A DNA stretch of 64,000 bases from Candidatus Thorarchaeota archaeon (GTDB taxonomy: Archaea > Asgardarchaeota > Thorarchaeia > Thorarchaeales > Thorarchaeaceae): the NCBI GenBank assembly GCA_008080745.1, contig SHMX01000001.1, positions 62,001-126,000 on the forward strand. Reading direction: 5' to 3'. A model generated the notes under the pieces. The model searched no databases and was not told the origin of the DNA. It was given only the letters and a program-made list of their open reading frames with translations. Both the position numbers and the translations under genes were made by a program. Position 1 is the stretch's first letter. Each line of letters opens with the position of its first letter. This document shows, piece after piece, positions 1 to 8,513 of the stretch.

Positions 1-1
1 A

Positions 2-952
2 ACTTTCTATGAACTAAGAGATTATTCTGCTCAGATGATGAAAAATGCTATTTCAGAACTTGAAGGTAAGGATTCCGAATTTGTTGATTTCATGGATAGT
101 GATGGTGTCGGTAATTGGCGTATTCCTATCAAGATAAAGATAAAATTTGAACACAAAGTCATCAGTGTTGATTTTGAAGGAACAGCCAGTCAGGTACTGG
201 GAAATATTAATTGCCCTCTAGCATCCACATTATCATCAATATACTATGTTTTCATCACAATCTTTGGTACAGGAATTCCAACTAATGAAGGATGCTGGAG
301 TATTCTGGATGTTAGAGTACCCATAGGATCATTACTTAATCCACAATATCCTGCACCAGTTTCCGCGGGAAATGTAGAAACCTCTCAGAGAATTGTTGAT
401 GTGGCTCTTGGAGCTCTAGCAGATATTATACCAAATCGTATTCCGGCCTGTAGTCAAGGGACTATGAATAACCTGACCATTGGTGGGATTGATTACCGAA
501 CAGGCAAACCATTTTCATTCTATGAAACTATTGGTGGTGGGGCTGGAGCAATCAAAGGTGCAAATGGTGCGAGTGGTATTCAAGTACACATGACAAATAC
601 ATTAAACACACCAATTGAGGCTTTAGAGATAGCCTATCCTCTGTGTATCAGGGCGTATAAAATAAGACAGAATAGTGGAGGCTTAGGAAGATGGAATGGT
701 GGAGAGGGAATAGTTCGAGAAATCGAAATACTAGCAGATGATTGTGAAGTATCAATACAGTCCGAGAGAAGATATCTGCAGCCATGGGGATTACAAGGTG
801 GTATGCCTGGAAAAGCGGGATTGAATGAATTGGAATATCAGAAAACCAAACGAAAACTAGAGGCTAAGACCACCATCAAGACACTCGCAGGAACTATAAT
901 TCGCATAGAAACCCCCGGAGGAGGTGGATGGGGAATCCCATCCAAAATCTAA
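2..952 (+). CDS. hyuB: N-methylhydantoinase B / oxoprolinase subunit B family (HyuB), 5' end missing
   Basis: The reading frame is open to the left edge, so the gene starts outside the window; about 316 C-terminal residues of a family usually over 500 long are seen. HyuB works with HyuA in ATP-dependent hydrolysis of hydantoin-like or 5-oxoproline rings. Support: the Gly-rich stretch ETIGGGAGA, the hallmark NSGGLGRWNGGEGIVREIE, SERRYLQPWGLQGG, and the typical ending TPGGGGWG. The hyuA partner is presumably upstream and not visible. The gene converges on the next one with only three bases between stop codons. Family assignment is firm; the substrate is not predictable. Confidence 0.88.
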   Translation, partial: TFYELRDYSAQMMKNAISELEGKDSEFVDFMDSDGVGNWRIPIKIKIKFEHKVISVDFEGTASQVLGNINCPLASTLSSIYYVFITIFGTGIPTNEGCWSILDVRVPIGSLLNPQYPAPVSAGNVETSQRIVDVALGALADIIPNRIPACSQGTMNNLTIGGIDYRTGKPFSFYETIGGGAGAIKGANGASGIQVHMTNTLNTPIEALEIAYPLCIRAYKIRQNSGGLGRWNGGEGIVREIEILADDCEVSIQSERRYLQPWGLQGGMPGKAGLNELEYQKTKRKLEAKTTIKTLAGTIIRIETPGGGGWGIPSKI

Positions 953-955
953 ATC

Positions 956-1705
956 CTATACATCAAGACCGACGTCTTCGTTGACAGCATTAATTCGGAG
1001 TGTTTTTTTATCCTCTCCAACTGCAATCCGAACATACCAAACAGGTACATAGAAGCCCATTAGTTTCTTGAAGGTGACCTGGTTTTCCACCACTCTTTTT
1101 GCACCTTTTGGACGTTTCTTAGCAGTTTTGCTTACCTGTCTAATTACTTTGTCAATAGAATTGGCCTTCCCAGAGGCTACCTTTGCCTTCCGAATCCATG
1201 CAGGGGTGGCCTTCTTCTTACCAGGACCGGTAAGAAGGCTTTCCATCTGATTGGCCAGTCCTCCCGTTCTTCCATCGACAATCATACTATCAGTACGTTT
1301 CAGTTCATACAATTCAACTATTGGAAGCTTTAGAGCCTTTCCAGGAACTGTTTTGCCTTTGTTTGGTTTCAGTATTTCACCACCCACAAGAGCTCCCTTC
1401 ACATGGTCATTTACACTGAGCTCTTCTTTTCGGATACTGAGATACTGTAGCTCCCAAACGAGATCATAGATACAATAAAATTCGTACTTGATTTTTGGTT
1501 TGCTGACTGAGAGGTCACTAGCAGATACTCCAAATATGCTTGCTCCCTCCTTTTCAGCGATTTCTTTAGCCTCTTCAAGTTTTACTTTTTCCTTGAAGTA
1601 ATACGTCTTCTGTTTCTTGTCATCCACTTCCAACTTGGCGTGTGCACCAGTTGTTTTGAAAGATGAAACAGTAAGACCGGCTTTCTTCCTAGATTTTTTT
1701 GCCAT
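956..1705 (-). CDS. Basic hypothetical protein (249 aa)
   Basis: I do not recognise this protein. It is Lys-rich at the N-terminus (MAKKSRKK) and has a second basic segment near residues 170-225 (GPGKKKATPAWIRKAK, KTAKKRPKGAKR), suggesting nucleic-acid or ribosome association, which is only inference. The C-terminus is a beta-like segment (GFYVPVWYVRIAV). I place the start at the ATG at 1705, preceded by a GGTG about 7 nt away; an in-frame GTG at 1738 would add 11 residues. It is transcribed in the same direction as, and just downstream of, gltX with a 77-nt gap, so it could be co-transcribed. Confidence 0.6.
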   Translation of the reverse strand: MAKKSRKKAGLTVSSFKTTGAHAKLEVDDKKQKTYYFKEKVKLEEAKEIAEKEGASIFGVSASDLSVSKPKIKYEFYCIYDLVWELQYLSIRKEELSVNDHVKGALVGGEILKPNKGKTVPGKALKLPIVELYELKRTDSMIVDGRTGGLANQMESLLTGPGKKKATPAWIRKAKVASGKANSIDKVIRQVSKTAKKRPKGAKRVVENQVTFKKLMGFYVPVWYVRIAVGEDKKTLRINAVNEDVGLDV

Positions 1706-1782
1706 TTGGGCACACCGAAGAAATATTCGGAGCTTCACCTTATATGTTCTATTTACATGAATTATGACTACAAATATTCCTA

Positions 1783-3516
1783 CTAGTGTGCAAATGCTAG
1801 CTTTATACCGTCATCAGTAGAATATATCTTAACAAATCCAACTCGCTCAAATTGGAGAAAGGTTCCAGATTTCATATCTTTGATACCTGACTCTGCAAGA
1901 CCAGTAATAACTTCGCCATCAATCATAGTCATCTCAACTGGGACACAATCATGTTTAGGAATCCAATGAATCATTCTTCCTCCAGCATCACGAACATCAT
2001 CAACATCCCTACTTTGAAATATAAGAGCGGGACTCTTACCCTTTTCAAGAACGAAATTAGCAAGATCCTTCAACCGTACGAGTTCTTTAGCGTCAAGCTT
2101 TTCATAGTCACGTTCTGAAATGCCAACTTCAATTAGACTGTTCTCAGGGTTGGGGACCAATTCAATTTTCCGTACTCCTCTTTCAGGAAAGTCCGGATGC
2201 ACAGGGGCTTCACCATATGTAATCTCAGGAGGAAGTCTCTGAAGTGTGGTCCACACGGGATTTTGTACAAAGAAAAGACGAGGGGCATCTGCATCTCTGA
2301 GACTACGATTCTCGGAATACACAGCCTTCATAGAGATAGCAATATCCACCAGACTCAGTCCTAGATCAAGCATTGCTTTTCTGACGGCATCTGGATGAAT
2401 ACCTCTCCTTTCGAGAGATTGAAGACTCCAAGTTCGAGGGTCATTCCATCCAGTGTATGTTCCCTCTTGTACCTCTTTCCGAGATTTGCTTTTACTTAGT
2501 GTGGCATCTTGAAATTTCAAACGACCATAGTAAATTAATTCTGGATGCTGCCATCCATAGATATTCCAGATGTGTTGTTCAATCTTTCCTTCCTTCACCA
2601 GGTCTTTTCCACGGATAATATGACTAATTCCCAATTCGTGGTCATCAATACCCCAAGAATACTCCAATAGAGGCCACACACGATATTTTGACCCGACGCG
2701 TGGATGATCCGTTTCAGATATCCTCAGTATAACATGGTCTCTCATAGCAGGATCGGGATCATTCATGCCAGTCTTTAATCGAACAGCAGCTTCTTTTTCT
2801 TCATACGTTCCATCTAGCATCCTTTCCCATCTTGCCAGATTCTCTTCAACAGATAAGCTACGACATACACAAGGAATCATTTTGACTTTATGCTCATTTC
2901 TCCACAGAGCAGCATCACAATCACAAACATAGGCCTCTTCTAGCTTAATCAGGTCTACAGCATATTTGTAGAAAAGATCGAGTCTATCCGATTTATAGAC
3001 AGTTTTGTGATAGTCAACACCTAGATAATCGAGTCCTTCGGGTATGAGATCAAACGCATCTGGTTCAACCTGTTTCTCAGCCGAACCAATAGTATCATCG
3101 AAAACAAGAATCAATTCTCCATCGTATCGTTTTACATAGTAGTCGTTTAGTACAACCATCCTCGCATTTCCAATATGCAGAGGACCAGATGGGAACGGAG
3201 CTAAACGCATGACTATTTTATCCCATTTATCGTCATTAGGAAGAGGGGGCATTTCCTTCTTTTCTGGTTCGGATTCCTCTTGTTCTAGAAGTTCAGGAGC
3301 TATCTTTTTGAGTTCACGAATTTGTGCATCAAGACCCATTTCTTCAATCTCTACAACTAAGACTTGCACAATATCTTTGACTTCTTTCGCGCGAGGACGT
3401 AAATCTGCTCTGGTGCCCAGCAAAGCGGCCATGACCGATTTAACAGACGGTTTCCCTTCGTACTTTACAGCATTTTCAAGGACAACTTTTCGAACTTCGA
3501 ATTCAAGATCACTCAA
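1783..3516 (-). CDS. gltX: Glutamyl-tRNA synthetase, archaeal type
   Basis: Charges tRNA with glutamate; archaeal enzymes of this type usually feed both Glu-tRNA(Glu) and, by misacylation, the GatDE route to Gln-tRNA. The class I HIGH motif is seen as FPSGPLHIGNARM (near residue 110) and the KMSKS equivalent as ATLSKSKSRK (near 340). A 95-residue N-terminal extension and beta-barrel anticodon domain match the archaeal/GlnRS-like form, and 577 aa is the usual length. Four Cys in VCDCDAALWRNEHKVKMIPCVC-like spacing form a probable zinc site. The start is a TTG with GGAG 10 nt upstream; the ATG four bases before it is out of frame and hits a stop at once. Confidence 0.95.
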   Translation of the reverse strand: MSDLEFEVRKVVLENAVKYEGKPSVKSVMAALLGTRADLRPRAKEVKDIVQVLVVEIEEMGLDAQIRELKKIAPELLEQEESEPEKKEMPPLPNDDKWDKIVMRLAPFPSGPLHIGNARMVVLNDYYVKRYDGELILVFDDTIGSAEKQVEPDAFDLIPEGLDYLGVDYHKTVYKSDRLDLFYKYAVDLIKLEEAYVCDCDAALWRNEHKVKMIPCVCRSLSVEENLARWERMLDGTYEEKEAAVRLKTGMNDPDPAMRDHVILRISETDHPRVGSKYRVWPLLEYSWGIDDHELGISHIIRGKDLVKEGKIEQHIWNIYGWQHPELIYYGRLKFQDATLSKSKSRKEVQEGTYTGWNDPRTWSLQSLERRGIHPDAVRKAMLDLGLSLVDIAISMKAVYSENRSLRDADAPRLFFVQNPVWTTLQRLPPEITYGEAPVHPDFPERGVRKIELVPNPENSLIEVGISERDYEKLDAKELVRLKDLANFVLEKGKSPALIFQSRDVDDVRDAGGRMIHWIPKHDCVPVEMTMIDGEVITGLAESGIKDMKSGTFLQFERVGFVKIYSTDDGIKLAFAH

Positions 3517-3668
3517 TCATATTCAGCTCCACCATTTCTACCTCTGGATATAATATAACGATTGCTAGATATACATGCATAAAAAGCACAAAGATATTTT
3601 ACCTTAGAGAGACGCTTATTTACCGTTAACAAAAGCCCGGAAGCTATCAAAAACAAAGGTGTTAAAGC

Positions 3669-3971
3669 ATGTCAGAGCTAAAATGTTGCAAAAAATGTGG
3701 TGCGTATCTAACTTGTGATCATAAGGGCGAATGCTGTATAGAATGTCAATATTTCGACCCCATTGATAGAACATGTCTTGCAGTACATCGTAAGAAGGTC
3801 AAGAAGCCCAACAGCTCTGATGAGGAAGATGAATTTGAGTTAGAAGAGGAAGTCGATCCAGACACCTTTCTTTTCGAAGATGATGACCTTGACGAGGAGG
3901 AAGATGACTTCCTTGATGAGGAAGATGAAGATGAGGATGATATCTTCGAGTTAGATGATGAAGATTGGTAA
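3669..3971 (+). CDS. Small protein with Cys-rich head and acidic tail
   Basis: One hundred residues in two parts. The first 40 carry eight Cys (C6, C7, C10, C16, C22, C23, C26 and one near 36), arranged like a zinc-binding treble-clef or double knuckle (CCKKCGAY, CCIECQYF). The rest is almost entirely Asp/Glu and ends in Trp. Acidic tails of this kind occur in archaeal proteins that mimic nucleic acid or contact basic partners; the actual role is unknown. GGTG lies 8 nt before the ATG. It is divergent from gltX across 152 bp. Composition and codon phase make it very likely a real gene. Confidence 0.75.
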   Translation: MSELKCCKKCGAYLTCDHKGECCIECQYFDPIDRTCLAVHRKKVKKPNSSDEEDEFELEEEVDPDTFLFEDDDLDEEEDDFLDEEDEDEDDIFELDDEDW

Positions 3972-4061
3972 TGTCATTTACCGTTCAGATTAAAGTGAAA
4001 TACAGAAGATGCATCAGTTGATACATCTTCTGTACAAGTACACGATAACCAGATAATTATT

Positions 4062-4844
4062 TCATGTGGGAGCTGGCAGATTATAGAAATACAAACCGAG
4101 TAGAGCTAATGCCAACATAACCAAAAGTGTAGCATTTCCTACTAACCATCCTCGAGCTCTTTTCTTTGAGATGTAAATAGGTCCTAGTCGTTTTAATCCA
4201 GTGGGTGCTTGATCAGTTGGATTAGCAGCCCGCCAGAGAATCTCCAAAGGACTAGCATCACTGGGAAATATATCCAAGTAGAGATGGGACGCATAACCAA
4301 TTAGAAATAGAGCAGCAATGTAATATTCAATGTGTGCTCCAACACTAAATGTAGTTGAAGTAGCTATGTTTATAGCTGCATTTAGAACAGTAGTCATTAC
4401 GATAATAAATGGCAATAGAAATGAGTGAAATATGACATTTCTATGACGGGATATTCCCAGAAGAGGAATGTCCCAATCAGGCATAAGTGCTCCCACTACA
4501 GTCATCAAAGCACCCATGAAAATGGATATGTTACCCACGATAGGAACACCAGAGATCCATTGATAGATTATTGTCCCCCCTAAAGAACCAAAACAGAAAG
4601 CGATGAAAGTCATTGCTCCCACAGCACCACGATTGCTTGTTGTCCGAGCACGCATACCCTTGTGGGGTGCCTTATAGTATAGAACAGGCACCAGTAAAGT
4701 AGCAACTATCCCACCCGCTAAGAAATAAGAGAGCATATCAAGAAGGGTGCCGAAGTCAGATTGCCAAACACTAAATGCGTATATCAACGAATAAATTGCA
4801 AAGAACAATGAGAAAGCAAAGAGCATATGAGAAAGTTTGTTCAT
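4062..4844 (-). CDS. Membrane-bound metal-dependent hydrolase-like protein (DUF457/YdjM type)
   Basis: Six or so hydrophobic helices with the family's conserved polar sites: GALMPDWDIPLLG, SRHRNVIFHS and SHLYLDIFPSD. These place Asp and His residues where the YdjM/DUF457 family binds metal at the membrane surface. Length (260 aa) is a little over the usual 170-220. Family members are called metal-dependent hydrolases, but no substrate is established. It lies downstream of the large coiled-coil gene on the same strand, with a short inverted repeat (4865-4881) between them. Confidence 0.75.
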   Translation of the reverse strand: MNKLSHMLFAFSLFFAIYSLIYAFSVWQSDFGTLLDMLSYFLAGGIVATLLVPVLYYKAPHKGMRARTTSNRGAVGAMTFIAFCFGSLGGTIIYQWISGVPIVGNISIFMGALMTVVGALMPDWDIPLLGISRHRNVIFHSFLLPFIIVMTTVLNAAINIATSTTFSVGAHIEYYIAALFLIGYASHLYLDIFPSDASPLEILWRAANPTDQAPTGLKRLGPIYISKKRARGWLVGNATLLVMLALALLGLYFYNLPAPT

Positions 4845-4864
4845 AAATTGTCATTCCCCTGATG

Positions 4865-4881
4865 TTGGTGCTTTACACCAA
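4865..4881 (-). terminator. Short hairpin between two leftward genes
   Basis: TTGGTG and CACCAA flank a 5-nt loop just after the end of the 781-aa gene. There is no clear T-run on the minus strand, so this is a weak terminator candidate. Confidence 0.25.
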
Positions 4882-4909
4882 ACTAGAAAATTAGATGCAT
4901 TAGAGGACT

Positions 4910-7255
4910 TTATTTCTTTCCCCGAAGTCCTGGAAACCAGTAAATTGTGGACCGAGCATAGCTCTTCTGAAGCTTAGCCACCCCTTTTGAAACCAACAAA
5001 TCGAAAGTATTTCTTGCTCGTTCTTCGGTCCATTTGAGATGAACCACAACATCTTCTATTGTGAGCTTTCCATTCTTTTTTGCGGCAAGACCCAATAAAT
5101 CACGAGGATCATGAGTCAGTGCAACTGGAATGAATTGCACAACTCTTGTGCCTTCTTCAAGGGTGGTCAATCCATCAACCAAGCCTTCCTTCGACATTGA
5201 TGATAGAATATCTTCAACCTCGTCGGTATTTGTGTTCCAACCCAATTCATCCAGCCGTATCAATAATTCTGAGAACAACATGATTCCACCAAAATGCCGC
5301 GATTCATCAGCTATACGAAGAATATCCCTTTGCATTCCATCTATCCGATCATCACGTTTCAATAATCTTCTAACCATACCCTTTTTGCTCAGAGCTTCAG
5401 AAATCCAGGATTCGGGGTCATATCCCAACTCACTCAATAGCTCAACCAGTGCGCTTCGGTAAGCTGGAATCGAAAGTAACATCTCTCCTTGTTTCTCAAA
5501 AATTTCTAGTAGCTTTGTTCGAATCCCTTCAATTCGTTCAGCTTTAGCTACTAATTGATCAAGTGAGTGATCCAGTCGGTCTTCCCTGCTAAGTTCTGAA
5601 AGTACAACAGGAATAACGACATTACTTGTTGATTTTATAGTAAATTCAAGAGTCTTCTCTTGATAACCCGCTGCGCTAATCGCTCCTTCATAATGGCTCA
5701 TCGGTAGAGAGAGTTGAATTCCACCCCTTCTATCAGATTCCATAGTAAGAGCGCCAAGCTCGAGCACTGCAGCTTCAATTGCTTTGCCAGATTCGTCACA
5801 AATGTGGAATTTGACCTTACAAAGCTCATCGGATTCAGCAGTAATCGCGCCTTCAGTAACGTACTGCTCGAGGGGGGAGATTTCAGGGAAGCGACTAAGA
5901 ATATCATCCAAATCAGATAGTCTTGATTCTTTTACGAGCCCATCAGCTAAAAGTGATTTTCCCCCCTCACGAATAAGCCTTCGAGTGTGTGCTAGTGAGA
6001 GGATATTGTTCTCTTTCGCATGATAACGAATGGACTTTCGTAATCCGATATCCCCAGATATCCTTGTTTCAATCATATCAAGAAGAATGCGATAATAATC
6101 TGAAGCCGGAAATAGGGGATAAACAAAATCCTTTCTCAGACCCACACGTTCATCACTGTTTTTCAAACGAGACGGAGGATAAATAACCAAATGCATTTGC
6201 CCCTTCTTTGAATAACCAACTGCATAGAATGGTAACATGAAATACACACCAGTAGTAGGTATGTCACTACTGCTTGTAGAAATAAGCACATGATCAAATG
6301 AGGTACGAGTATTTTGAAGATGTTTAAGGACCTGTGTAGCCAAATCTGTGAAAGTCTCAATCTTCGAGGAAATATTTCTTGAAACTTCTTTGAGTTCCTT
6401 CATCATCGAATCGCGTCGAGCGAGGTCTCGTTCCAGGGCCTTTTTTCGAGCATTGCGGGTCCTTTTTAGTTGGTCTGTGTCACCAATACCAGAGGTCAGT
6501 TTGGATTCGACCCCTTCAATCTCTCGTTGTAAGATGTCAATCCTTTGATTCAAACGTTCAATTATTGGTAGGTATTGTTCCTCCAACCGTGAAAGTAGTA
6601 CCTGATATCTATTTTCCAAAGTCTGTAATATATCTTGGATATGTGACTGTGCAGAATCAACAAGTGTAAGTGTATTGCTAATCTTATCACTATATGATTG
6701 GAGTGTGTTCTGATCGAGAACCGAAGGAAAAGCGAAAGCATACCGTTCTGGTTTGGAGTGATAAGGCCAGTCCAACTGAGTTGAAATGGCTTCTGCAACT
6801 TTTCCAGATACAAGTCCTGGAAAATCAATAGGCTCTGAACTCATGATCGATTGAAATTCTATTTGAATAGAATTAATAGTTTCAGAGAGAGCATCAATTG
6901 TTAGCGCGCGATTCATGGACGTCTTGAAAGCCTTAAAGTCAACTGATGGATATACTGGTATTGACGTAGCAGAAATCCCTATTTGTTCAATCAATGTAAA
7001 ACAGTTCGCTGTCGGAGATTTTATTACAAAAACTGGTAGATACAGTTTAATGAAGAACTCCAAATCCATGCCATTTCGGTCATCAATTGCATTTAGAAGA
7101 ATAGAAGATAGGACATAGTCTTCAGGAACTGCTTGTTCCATTATAGATCCTCCAGCAAGCTGTAAACTTTTTGCGGCTGATACAGGAACTATGTAGTCGA
7201 AAGTTTCGGAGTCCATATGAATGCCCATCTTGAAATATGGTGGAATGCTTTTCAT
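4910..7255 (-). CDS. Large coiled-coil protein with EAP30-like double winged-helix C-terminus
   Basis: 781 residues. The N-terminal ~170 are globular; residues ~190-310 are strongly coiled-coil (LNQRIDILQREIEGVESKL and a following basic heptad region). Near residue 490-550 there is a short beta-sandwich-like segment (AAVLELGALTM, YEGAISAAGYQEKTLEF) of the PEGA/carboxypeptidase-regulatory kind. The last ~165 residues contain FGGIMLFSELLIRLDELG, a second helix set, GKLTIEDVVVHLKWTEERA and the ending YWFPGL, which follow the pattern of eukaryotic EAP30 proteins (Vps22/SNF8, Vps36) of ESCRT-II. That resemblance is from memory and needs structure prediction. It is divergent from the longin-like/GTPase pair. 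Confidence 0.7.
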   Translation of the reverse strand: MKSIPPYFKMGIHMDSETFDYIVPVSAAKSLQLAGGSIMEQAVPEDYVLSSILLNAIDDRNGMDLEFFIKLYLPVFVIKSPTANCFTLIEQIGISATSIPVYPSVDFKAFKTSMNRALTIDALSETINSIQIEFQSIMSSEPIDFPGLVSGKVAEAISTQLDWPYHSKPERYAFAFPSVLDQNTLQSYSDKISNTLTLVDSAQSHIQDILQTLENRYQVLLSRLEEQYLPIIERLNQRIDILQREIEGVESKLTSGIGDTDQLKRTRNARKKALERDLARRDSMMKELKEVSRNISSKIETFTDLATQVLKHLQNTRTSFDHVLISTSSSDIPTTGVYFMLPFYAVGYSKKGQMHLVIYPPSRLKNSDERVGLRKDFVYPLFPASDYYRILLDMIETRISGDIGLRKSIRYHAKENNILSLAHTRRLIREGGKSLLADGLVKESRLSDLDDILSRFPEISPLEQYVTEGAITAESDELCKVKFHICDESGKAIEAAVLELGALTMESDRRGGIQLSLPMSHYEGAISAAGYQEKTLEFTIKSTSNVVIPVVLSELSREDRLDHSLDQLVAKAERIEGIRTKLLEIFEKQGEMLLSIPAYRSALVELLSELGYDPESWISEALSKKGMVRRLLKRDDRIDGMQRDILRIADESRHFGGIMLFSELLIRLDELGWNTNTDEVEDILSSMSKEGLVDGLTTLEEGTRVVQFIPVALTHDPRDLLGLAAKKNGKLTIEDVVVHLKWTEERARNTFDLLVSKGVAKLQKSYARSTIYWFPGLRGKK

Positions 7256-7397
7256 ACTTTCTAGGTGTGCATTAGAATGAGAGGATTATAGAAAATGAAA
7301 AATAATTCGAATAAGATTTCATTATCAATCATATAAATAGGTAGATAAGAGTCAAACATTTATGCGAGAATGTTAATCGAACGATAGGGGCTTTTCA
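7256..7397. promoter_or_regulatory. Divergent promoter region with archaeal TATA box
   Basis: A 142-bp AT-rich gap separates two divergent genes. ATATAAATAG at 7331-7340 is a good archaeal TATA box for the rightward gene, putting its transcript start near 7362 and leaving a leader that carries GGGG 7 nt before the ATG at 7398. No equally clear TATA box was seen for the leftward gene. Confidence 0.5.
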
Positions 7398-8513
7398 ATG
7401 CCGAGTGCAGTCTTTCTAATTCATCTGGATGAAAATCATGGATTTATACTAAAAAAACGACATCCCATCTCATTAAAGGTAACAGAAGCAGACTTGAATA
7501 ATATCTATGTACCCCATGCAGAAAAGGCAGGACTTCATGTCATTGAGTTAGATGACACCCAGATATTATCCTATTCAAAGAATAAAATGCCTGAATGGGT
7601 TGTATGCTTTGAGATGGAAGCAGATGATGATATCAGCTTTGAGAGTTCGCGACTTGAAGGTACTGCAAGATTACTACTGGAACTTGCTGAAACTTCTATT
7701 GATGATATTGATCTTGAAGAAATAATGAAATCTGGAAGTAGCTTGTCTGAAGAGAGTGCAGAACAAAAATTTGCAGGAGTGTTTCTAACCCCCTCAGCAC
7801 CACTTATTCTTGAGCACCTGCAAAGTGCAGAGATTTCAGGATTTGTTTCATCTGCTGCCCTTTCCATGTGGCTAAAAAAGCAGGTTGGAGGAGAAGGAAC
7901 AAATGTGGCTGAAGCAATTAGGCCTCTGATAACCTCTGGCTTGGTAAAAATGGAAATGCTAACAAAGACAAAACAATTTGTCTTCTTGGTCAAGGATGTT
8001 TTCGGTCACAGAGCATCACCAAATGACAGTCTCAAGCTAGCAGAAATGACGAGACCTGATATCTATGAAGAATATAAGGAGCAAGTCGAAAATTTCTTTG
8101 GTGCTGATTCTTCTGGAAGAGGATATAATCCAACAATCATGGAGGAGGAAGAGATGCAGACTATGATTGAAGACAGAGAAAAAGTTGCAGTAAATGTAGC
8201 AAACATAATTCATTACAATGTTATTACTGCACTGCGAAAAGGTCCAATGACACTGGACGAGATTATTATTCAAACCGCATTTCCAAAATCAATTGTACAA
8301 AAGGCTTTGTGGGCATTAAAGTCAAATAGCATCGTTACTTCTTTTGAGGAAGAATCGATATGGGCACTTCTAACAGATCCGGTCTTTGAAAGCTTCATGC
8401 CGAAATATGTGCTTGAGGGAATTTCCAAAAAATGGAACACAAAGGAAGCTGATTCTGCAGAGGTTCAGATGTACTTAGATTTACTCATTAACACTTGGAG
8501 AACAACATCATGA
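7398..8513 (+). CDS. Longin-like plus winged-helix protein, partner of the GTPase
   Basis: 371 residues, no family I can name. Residues 3-110 have a strand-strand-helix-strand-strand-helix order (AVFLIHLD, GFILKKRHP, then WVVCFEME and a helix RLEGTARLLLELAE) compatible with a longin or roadblock-type fold. Residues ~130-200 and ~270-350 look like winged helices (PMTLDEIIIQTAFPKSIVQK, followed by a wing). Longin followed by winged helices is the layout of NPRL2/NPRL3-type regulators, but this is inference only. The stop overlaps the GTPase start (ATGA), so the two are translationally coupled. A Shine-Dalgarno GGGG precedes the ATG. Confidence 0.7.
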   Translation: MPSAVFLIHLDENHGFILKKRHPISLKVTEADLNNIYVPHAEKAGLHVIELDDTQILSYSKNKMPEWVVCFEMEADDDISFESSRLEGTARLLLELAETSIDDIDLEEIMKSGSSLSEESAEQKFAGVFLTPSAPLILEHLQSAEISGFVSSAALSMWLKKQVGGEGTNVAEAIRPLITSGLVKMEMLTKTKQFVFLVKDVFGHRASPNDSLKLAEMTRPDIYEEYKEQVENFFGADSSGRGYNPTIMEEEEMQTMIEDREKVAVNVANIIHYNVITALRKGPMTLDEIIIQTAFPKSIVQKALWALKSNSIVTSFEEESIWALLTDPVFESFMPKYVLEGISKKWNTKEADSAEVQMYLDLLINTWRTTS

